Part shown: positions 58,201-64,000 of the stretch, piece after piece
Numbering within the stretch: the stretch's first letter is position 1
How the letters are laid out: each line of letters opens with the position of its first letter
Origin: Ignavibacteriales bacterium
GTDB taxonomy: Bacteria; Bacteroidota; Ignavibacteria; Ignavibacteriales; Ignavibacteriaceae
DNA: 64,000 bases
Direction of reading: 5' to 3'
Assembly: GCA_016709155.1 (NCBI GenBank)
Contig: JADJEI010000013.1
Location: forward strand, 1,054,001 to 1,118,000
Translations under genes and position numbers: made by a program
Notes under the pieces: model-generated
Seen by the model: the letters and a program-made list of their open reading frames with translations, nothing else
Database searches by the model: none
Told to the model about the DNA's origin: nothing

Positions 58201-59688
58201 ATGAAATCAAAAAAAATGTTTGGTGCAGCAGCACTAATTGCAATTGGTATTATATTCGGCGCATTGCTTATCACTGGTTTTGGATGGATTCGCCCCGGAC
58301 TTTCAGATATAATTCTGGGCGCGGCACATCCGCCTGTAAATCTTGACGCAGATGCTACGGCTTTCAGTAAAGCATTTATTGAAGTAGCTGATAAAGTGAC
58401 CCCCACCATAGTGCAGATAAATGTTGTATCGGAAACAAAAGATAATCCTCACGAAAATTTCTTCTTTTTTCCATTTAACGAAGTTCCCCCGGAACAGCGA
58501 GGTTCGGGAAGCGGGATAATTATCTCCACGGATGGATATATCCTTACCAATAACCACGTCGTCGAAAATGCAAAGCAAGTTTCTGTAGGACTTTTCGATA
58601 AAAGAACTTTTGACGCAACTGTAGTCGGAACTGATCCACTAACTGATCTTGCAGTGATTAAAATAGATGTTGAAAATTTACCTGCTGCTTATCTTGGTGA
58701 TTCAGACAATCTAAAAGTGGGTCAATGGGTTATGGCGATTGGTAATCCGTTATCTTTATCTTCAACTGTTACGGCTGGAATTGTCAGCGCAATAGGCAGG
58801 GGGCAATTGGGATTAATAAAAGATAGTTATGGTGTCGAAAATTTTATTCAGACAGATGCTGCAATAAATCCCGGCAACAGCGGAGGAGCTTTAGTTGATC
58901 TTTCCGGCTCTGTAGTTGGAATAAATTCAGCAATTGCTGCCGGCAATACCGGAACGTACATTGGGTATGGATTTGCTATTCCAATCAACCTCGCAAAAAG
59001 TGTAGCGAAGGATTTAATTGCAAACGGAAAAGTCAATCGTGGATATATTGGAGTAAACATTGGCGAAGTTGATAATGCAATTGCTAAATCACTTGGAATG
59101 GATAAGCCTCGTGGAATTATTGTGCAAGGAATTGTTCCCGGTGGTGCTGCAGAAAATTCTGATGTTAAAGCCGGCGATGTTATACTTAAGATAGATGGAA
59201 GAGATGTTAACCAACCAAATGAATTACAAAGTTATGTGGCTTCAAAATCGGCTGGCTCTACAGTTACGCTTACAATTTTTAGAGACGGAAAAGAGCTTGA
59301 TAAAAAAGTAATTCTTAAATCACGCGACAATGATACCAAGATCGAACCTGTGACTGATAAATCAAAAAATGATCCGAAGAATGAATCTAATTCTTCAACA
59401 ATAAATTTTGAGGAGTTAGGGTTAGTCACCAAAAATCTTTCTAGTAAAGAAAAGACAGAATACAACCTTGACGAAGGTGTACTTATTGCTGATGTAAAAC
59501 CTTTCTCTAAAGCTGAAGATCAAAAATTATTTAAAGGATTGGTAATCGTAGAAGCAGATAAGCAGACGATAAATTCTGTTGATGATCTTCAAAATGTAAT
59601 TGAAAATAAAAAAGGCAAGGCAATTTTATTAAAAGTACTGGATTCAAAAGGTAATGCCCGATATGTTGGATTGGAAATTCCTAAATAA
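58201..59688 (+). CDS. Periplasmic Do-family serine protease (DegP/HtrA)
   Basis: 495 aa. N-terminal membrane anchor (AALIAIGIIFGALLITGFGW), then a trypsin-like domain with His119 (NNHVVE), Asp149 (LTDLAVIK) and Ser227 (NPGNSGGALV). Two PDZ domains follow: residues about 285-375 (GYIGVNIGEVDNAIAKSLG) and 405-490. A Lys/Asp/Asn-rich spacer separates them. It degrades misfolded envelope proteins. It is followed by a strong terminator. Confidence 0.94.
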   Translation: MKSKKMFGAAALIAIGIIFGALLITGFGWIRPGLSDIILGAAHPPVNLDADATAFSKAFIEVADKVTPTIVQINVVSETKDNPHENFFFFPFNEVPPEQRGSGSGIIISTDGYILTNNHVVENAKQVSVGLFDKRTFDATVVGTDPLTDLAVIKIDVENLPAAYLGDSDNLKVGQWVMAIGNPLSLSSTVTAGIVSAIGRGQLGLIKDSYGVENFIQTDAAINPGNSGGALVDLSGSVVGINSAIAAGNTGTYIGYGFAIPINLAKSVAKDLIANGKVNRGYIGVNIGEVDNAIAKSLGMDKPRGIIVQGIVPGGAAENSDVKAGDVILKIDGRDVNQPNELQSYVASKSAGSTVTLTIFRDGKELDKKVILKSRDNDTKIEPVTDKSKNDPKNESNSSTINFEELGLVTKNLSSKEKTEYNLDEGVLIADVKPFSKAEDQKLFKGLVIVEADKQTINSVDDLQNVIENKKGKAILLKVLDSKGNARYVGLEIPK

Positions 59689-59717
59689 AATCAGATCGAA
59701 TTAATATTTCTAACAGT

Positions 59718-59746
59718 AACGCCCGAATATTCGGGCGTTTTTTTTA
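59718..59746 (+). terminator. Rho-independent terminator after the HtrA gene
   Basis: AACGCCCGAAT (59718-59728) and ATTCGGGCGTT (59729-59739) make a perfect 22-base palindrome, followed by a run of eight T's (59738-59745). A strong terminator, just before the aroC start. Confidence 0.93.
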
Positions 59747-59771
59747 TCTTTACCTAAAACTTATAAAAAAT

Positions 59772-60983
59772 ATGATACGATTTTTAACAGCGGGCGAATC
59801 TCACGGAAAAGCATTAACCACTATCGTGGAAGGCTTTCCTTCTAATATGATTGTTGAGAAATCAATAATTGATTTTCAACTGCAGAGGCGGCAAGCGGGT
59901 TACGGCCGAGGACTGAGAATGAAAATCGAAACTGACTCGGTGGAAATTCTATCTGGCGTTAGGAATAAAAAATCTCTCGGATCTCCTATCTCATTTTTAA
60001 TAAAAAATTATGATTGGGAAAATTGGAAGGAGCAGATGTCGCCCTACAATGAAAATATCAGCGAAAAAATTTCGCTTCCAAGACCGGGTCATGCAGATTT
60101 AGTTGGAACTCAAAAATATAATTCTGATGACATCAGAAATTCCATTGAACGGTCCAGTGCAAGAGAAACGGCTGCGCGCGTTGCAGCAGGATCTGTAGCA
60201 AGAATATTTCTAAATCACTTCGGTATTTCAGTTGGAAGCTATGTTGAAAGTATTGGGGGCATTTATTCGCATAAAAGTTTCTATCAAAAACTTCTACAAA
60301 ATAATTTAATAGAAGATTTTATTGCTTCAGGATTGTCAGATATTGCTGATAAAAGTCCGGTCAGAGTTTTAGAAAAATCCCAGGAAAATCAAATCATTTC
60401 AAAAATAAAATTAGCTAAAAAAAAGGGCGACACTCTTGGCGGCAATTTTATTGTTGTTGCCAGCGGACTTCCTGCCGGGCTTGGGAGTTTTGTTCATTAT
60501 GACAGGAAAATGGATGCTGCTATTGCTCATTCTATTATGTCTATCAATGCTGTTAAGGCTGTTTCAATAGGCAGTGGTTTTTTATCTGCTGATAAATATG
60601 GTTCAGAATCTCATGATGAAATTATACTTGCTGATAAATCTTTTACAAGAAGGACAAATAATGCCGGCGGAATTGAAGGGGGCGTTTCGACAGGGTTACC
60701 AATAATTGTTCGTGCGGCAATGAAACCTATTGCAACTTTAATGACTCCGATTCAAAGCATTGATCTTAAAAATATGAAGCCTGCGGACGCACGACGTGAG
60801 CGAAGTGATTTTGTAGCTGTTCCGGCTTGCTCGGTAATTGCTGAAGCGATGCTTGCTTGGACATTAGCGGATTATTTTCTCCAAAAATTTGGCGGTGATT
60901 CCATCGAAGAAACGTCTGACAATTATCAAAATTATTTAAGCAAGAATTTTATTAGAGTTAAAAAAAATTTTTCGATTGAATAA
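59772..60983 (+). CDS. aroC: Chorismate synthase
   Basis: 403 aa. It makes chorismate from EPSP with reduced FMN, the last step of the shikimate pathway. Signatures: GESHGKALTTIVEGFPSNM, RPGHADLVGTQKYNSDDIR with SSARETAARVAAGSVAR, and KPIATLMTP. The His near the N-terminus is present. It sits between a terminator and the MBL hydrolase gene and probably has its own promoter. Confidence 0.95.
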   Translation: MIRFLTAGESHGKALTTIVEGFPSNMIVEKSIIDFQLQRRQAGYGRGLRMKIETDSVEILSGVRNKKSLGSPISFLIKNYDWENWKEQMSPYNENISEKISLPRPGHADLVGTQKYNSDDIRNSIERSSARETAARVAAGSVARIFLNHFGISVGSYVESIGGIYSHKSFYQKLLQNNLIEDFIASGLSDIADKSPVRVLEKSQENQIISKIKLAKKKGDTLGGNFIVVASGLPAGLGSFVHYDRKMDAAIAHSIMSINAVKAVSIGSGFLSADKYGSESHDEIILADKSFTRRTNNAGGIEGGVSTGLPIIVRAAMKPIATLMTPIQSIDLKNMKPADARRERSDFVAVPACSVIAEAMLAWTLADYFLQKFGGDSIEETSDNYQNYLSKNFIRVKKNFSIE

Positions 60984-60985
60984 AA

Positions 60986-61629
60986 ATGATTCAAATTCAA
61001 AAGTTTATTTTTAATTCCTTTGGTGAAAATACTTATCTTGTTTGGGAGGAGACTTCTAAAGAAAGTATTATTATTGATCCAGGCTGTTTTTTAGATACCG
61101 AAAAGAAAAGACTTTCTGATTTTATTAGCTTAAATGATCTTTCAATCAAATACATGATTTTAACTCACGCGCACATTGATCATATTCTTGGATGCAATTA
61201 CGTCAAAAAAAACTATTCTGCAGAATTTTATATGCCTGAAGGTGAATTACCACTTCTGACTCATGCAGAAAAACAAGCAGAGATGTTCGACCTGAATATT
61301 GAGACACCCCCTTTACCCGATCATTTTTTGAATGAAGAATTAGTACTGTTAATCGGAGATTGCAAGCTAGTTTTTTATCAACTCCCGGTCATACGCCTGA
61401 TGAATATTGTATTTATTTTGACACGGAAAAAATCTGTTTTACCGGAGACGCTCTTTTTCAGAACAGCATTGGCAGAACCGACTTATGGGGTGGAGATTAT
61501 ATTCTATTGATGGAGTCAATCAAAAATAAATTAATGAATTTATCAGACGAAATAAAAATATATCCCGGACATGGTAATGAAAGTACAATTGGCTTTGAGA
61601 GAGTCGACAATCCGTTTCTAAATAATTAA
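60986..61629 (+). CDS. Metallo-beta-lactamase-fold hydrolase (glyoxalase II-like), one frameshift
   Basis: 214 aa after repair. ATG 60986 starts MIQIQKFIFNSFGENTYLVW. The THAHIDH zinc motif is at about residue 59. The frame breaks in T6 at 61371-61376; adding one T restores LVFLSTPGHTPDEYCIYF, then FTGDALFQNSIGRTDL and IYPGHGNESTI, which supply the remaining metal ligands. Family members hydrolyse thioesters or other substrates. It follows aroC by 2 bp and is likely co-transcribed with it. Confidence 0.86.
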
Positions 61630-61693
61630 TGTTGTGCTGTTTGTTAAAAATGTTCAATATATTCATTTAGAAAATTGAAGATTTAATACGACG

Positions 61694-62455
61694 ATGAATA
61701 GAAAAAAATATTTTCTAATAAAGAATTACTCACCACTTATTATTTCGTTAATACTTTGGATAATTTTATTTGAGTTTATCATCCCGACAAATTATTTCGT
61801 ACCCAAACCGTCAGTAGTTCTCGAATCGTTCGCTTCCCTTTGGAATGATTATAATATTCTTCCTAACCTTTTCTCAACTTTCGGATGTATATATTTATCA
61901 CTTTTAATCGCATTAATATCCCAGAATTTTTTATCTAACAAAGTTGTGCATAAAAAGTTTTCTAAATATCTGATTAAAAAACGAAATAAAAGTCGTTTGT
62001 TTTTTTTGATATTTTCGTTTTTAATTCTCTCTGCTATTTGGTTTTCGGATTTTTACTTTTTGAAGATAATTTTTGCTTCTGTTATTTCGACATTTACCTT
62101 AACGATCAAAAACATAAGGGGGATGGATAGAGTTCATCCTAATTTTATTGATTCAATGAAATCACTTGGATTTCCAAATGATGTGATACAAAATAAAATT
62201 ATTTCAAAACTCGTAAGACCTTCTTTGCTTAATTATTTAAAGAATTATCAATTTGTCTTGTGGACGATAATAACAATTTATGAAGTATTTATTGATAGAG
62301 AAGGCATAGGCTTCATGTTAAAAAAAATTGTTGAATACCGGGATTTATCTGCTGCCATTGCTCTTCTGGCGATATTAGGTTTTATTTTATTACTGGTTAA
62401 TAGGATCCATATTGCCATAACTAAGAATTTCAACTATGAGAACGATCATGAATGA
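61694..62455 (+). CDS. ABC transporter permease-like protein (SsuC/TauC-type, divergent)
   Basis: 253 aa, about six membrane helices. The opening LWIILFEFIIPTNYFVPKPSVV is like nitrate/sulfonate permeases. The later segment DSMKSLGFPNDVIQNKIISK is the EAA-like coupling loop in weak form. The gene overlaps the ATPase that follows. No periplasmic substrate-binding protein is nearby, which is unusual for an importer. Confidence 0.75.
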   Translation: MNRKKYFLIKNYSPLIISLILWIILFEFIIPTNYFVPKPSVVLESFASLWNDYNILPNLFSTFGCIYLSLLIALISQNFLSNKVVHKKFSKYLIKKRNKSRLFFLIFSFLILSAIWFSDFYFLKIIFASVISTFTLTIKNIRGMDRVHPNFIDSMKSLGFPNDVIQNKIISKLVRPSLLNYLKNYQFVLWTIITIYEVFIDREGIGFMLKKIVEYRDLSAAIALLAILGFILLLVNRIHIAITKNFNYENDHE

Positions 62456-63254
62456 ATTCTCTCAACTGAAAATAAACGGATTGGATTATTCATTACCTGT
62501 AAGCACCGGTGTTACAAAATTACTTCTTGAGAATATTAACATTGATATTAAATCACAGGGTCAGCAGAACACTTTTACTTCCATCATTGCACCCCATGAT
62601 TCAGGCAAATCAACTCTGCTGAAAATTGTTTGTGGATTAATTCCACCCACCAAGGGTCAAATAACATTTTTCCCTGATTCAAAGATTTCACCAATAACCA
62701 AAGTAGTCTTGATAAATGAATATAAGAATTACTTGCCCTGGCTTTCAGTGAGAAAGAATATTGAATTCACATTAGAACATAGCCGTTATGATGGGAAAAA
62801 GAATAACTCTGAAATACAAAACATAATTGACCTTGTTGGCTTAAATGGCTATGAAGATCACGTTCCAAGCAGTAAAAGTAAAGGTTTTATTTTTAGAATA
62901 GCAGTAGCAAATGCTTTAATCACAAATCCTGATTTTATATTATTAGATGAACCGTTCAGAAATTTTACAAGTTTATCGCGTTCAGAAGCATATCAAGTCC
63001 TTCACAATATTAAATCTAACACAAGGGTAAATTTTATTTTATCAACCACAAATATTTTAGAAGCAATTTATTTTTCGGATATAGTTTACATGATGCAAAA
63101 AAATCCGGGTTTAATATTTGACTCAATAAAAATTGATAGATCAAAAATTTCGGCAAAGTTCGATATTAATGATTACACAAGAGAAATTATTACGGAAATT
63201 CAAAATAGATTTGCTGCAAAAAAGAATCTTGGAATCATAAACTTTTCAATATAA
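62448..63254 (+). CDS. Divergent ABC transporter ATP-binding protein
   Basis: 268 aa from ATG 62448; ATG 62436 in the same frame would add four residues. Walker A is reduced to PHDSGKST (the first Gly is absent), Walker B is FILLDEPFRNF, but the ABC signature LSGGQ is replaced by SSKSKGFIFRI, so ATPase activity may be changed. The Q-loop region is NEYKNYLPWLSVRKNIEF. It belongs to the NitT/TauT-type family and pairs with the permease just upstream. The substrate is unknown. Confidence 0.78.
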   Translation: MNEFSQLKINGLDYSLPVSTGVTKLLLENINIDIKSQGQQNTFTSIIAPHDSGKSTLLKIVCGLIPPTKGQITFFPDSKISPITKVVLINEYKNYLPWLSVRKNIEFTLEHSRYDGKKNNSEIQNIIDLVGLNGYEDHVPSSKSKGFIFRIAVANALITNPDFILLDEPFRNFTSLSRSEAYQVLHNIKSNTRVNFILSTTNILEAIYFSDIVYMMQKNPGLIFDSIKIDRSKISAKFDINDYTREIITEIQNRFAAKKNLGIINFSI

Positions 63255-63274
63255 AAATATAAACTTATGGTCAT

Positions 63275-64000
63275 ATGAAAGACAAACTGGATAAACTAAA
63301 ACAGTTAAGGAATAAAGCACTTTTAGGAGGAGGAACAGAAAGAATTGAAAGTCAACATAAAAAAGGCAAATTCACTGCCCGCGAAAGAATTGAATTGCTT
63401 GTTGATGAAGGCAGCTTTGATGAAATAGATATGTTTGTAAAGCATCGAGCAGTTGATTTCGGTTTGGATAAAATTCATTATCCCGGGGATGGGGTTGTTA
63501 CAGGATTTGGCAAGATAAATGGAAGATCGGTTGCTCTGTTTAGCCAGGATTTTACAATATTCGGAGGGTCATTATCCGAAACACATGCTGGGAAAATAAT
63601 GAAGATAATGAATATGGCAATGAAAGTCGGAATCCCGGTCATTGGACTGAATGATTCAGGCGGCGCACGAATTCAGGAGGGGGTAATGAGTCTTGGCGGT
63701 TATGCCGATATTTTTCTTGCTAACACTCTTGCTTCCGGAGTAATTCCACAAATTTCCGTCATACTTGGTCCTTGTGCAGGGGGTGCAGTGTATTCTCCCG
63801 CAATAACCGACTTTATTTTTATGATTAAAAATACAAGTCACATGTTTGTTACAGGTCCGAATGTCGTGAAAACTGTAACCCATGAGGATGTTTCTTTTGA
63901 GGAATTGGGAGGGGCAGAGACTCATGCTTCCAAAAGTGGTGTGGCACACTGTATTTTTGAAAATGAAATTGATGCTTTAAAAGCGGTAAGAAGATTGGTG
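63275..64000 (+). CDS. Acyl-CoA carboxylase beta subunit (propionyl/methylmalonyl-CoA type), 5' part
   Basis: 242 codons from ATG 63275 to the window edge. N-terminal ESQHKKGKFTARERIELL, the CoA-binding core VTGFGKINGRSVALFSQDFT, GLNDSGGARIQEGVMSLGGY and LGPCAGGAVYSPAITDF mark the carboxyltransferase family. The usual length is about 515 aa, so the second half is outside the window. Substrate likely propionyl-CoA or methylmalonyl-CoA. It begins 20 bp after the ABC gene. Confidence 0.92.
   Translation, partial: MKDKLDKLKQLRNKALLGGGTERIESQHKKGKFTARERIELLVDEGSFDEIDMFVKHRAVDFGLDKIHYPGDGVVTGFGKINGRSVALFSQDFTIFGGSLSETHAGKIMKIMNMAMKVGIPVIGLNDSGGARIQEGVMSLGGYADIFLANTLASGVIPQISVILGPCAGGAVYSPAITDFIFMIKNTSHMFVTGPNVVKTVTHEDVSFEELGGAETHASKSGVAHCIFENEIDALKAVRRLV

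Noticed and set aside
1..64000. CRISPR array, prophage, transposase or integrase
   Set aside because: No regularly spaced direct repeats and no phage, transposase or integrase protein were seen.

Overview
This AT-rich window most likely comes from a member of the Ignavibacteria (Bacteroidota/Chlorobi group). The main clues are a secreted protein with a C-terminal type IX secretion sorting domain that opens NYPNPFNPSTTIEY, a complete alternative complex III (ACIII) operon coupled to an aa3-type oxidase, many signal peptides ending in AQ or SQ, and frequent TTG starts. The taxon is inferred from gene content, not from a marker tree.

Layout. 1-12.3 kb (+): an outer-membrane protein tail, a small exported membrane protein, der, upp, a TPR protein, a RelA/SpoT homologue, ruvX, two bacterial-microcompartment (BMC) shell-domain proteins, a YbbR-domain protein, tmk, a CtpA-type protease, a TauE/SafE permease and a zinc-ribbon membrane protein. 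12.6-27.3 kb (+): an aerobic respiratory operon (ActA, a small Tat-like peptide, ActB, ActC, an ActD-ActE fusion, ActF, a monoheme cytochrome, Sco, CtaD, CtaE, CtaF, CtaC, CtaB, and a polytopic membrane cytochrome c). 27.5-30.4 kb (+): the T9SS-sorted protein, closed by a strong terminator. 30.5-36.7 kb (-): an AAA/VWA pair, a serine hydrolase, clpP, tig and tRNA-Leu(UAG). 36.9-64 kb (+): PP2C phosphatase and Ser/Thr kinase, murA, a membrane HEIAH metallopeptidase, a CCA-adding-type enzyme, a TolC/MFP/MacB efflux operon with three permeases, a large outer-membrane-type protein, a Nudix hydrolase, a PfkB kinase with mtnA, recO, a DegP/HtrA protease, aroC, a metallo-beta-lactamase-fold hydrolase, a divergent ABC pair, and the start of an acyl-CoA carboxylase beta subunit.

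How the parts work together. ACIII oxidises quinol and passes electrons through its cytochromes to the CtaC/CtaD oxidase; Sco and CtaB supply the CuA site and the heme. Protein quality control (tig, clpP, htrA, ctpA), nucleotide metabolism (upp, tmk) and envelope functions fill much of the rest.

Quality warning. Seven genes (RelA/SpoT, tmk, ctaD, the VWA protein, PP2C, the 51.4 kb outer-membrane protein and the MBL hydrolase) are broken by ten one-base indels, nearly all in A or T runs. After repair every one regains an integer codon count and its conserved motifs, so I read these as sequence errors rather than gene decay.

Most interesting: a pair of BMC-H-like shell-domain genes between ruvX and ybbR, with no compartment enzymes nearby. 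The second carries a long linker and a SAP/Rho-N-like C-terminal tail.
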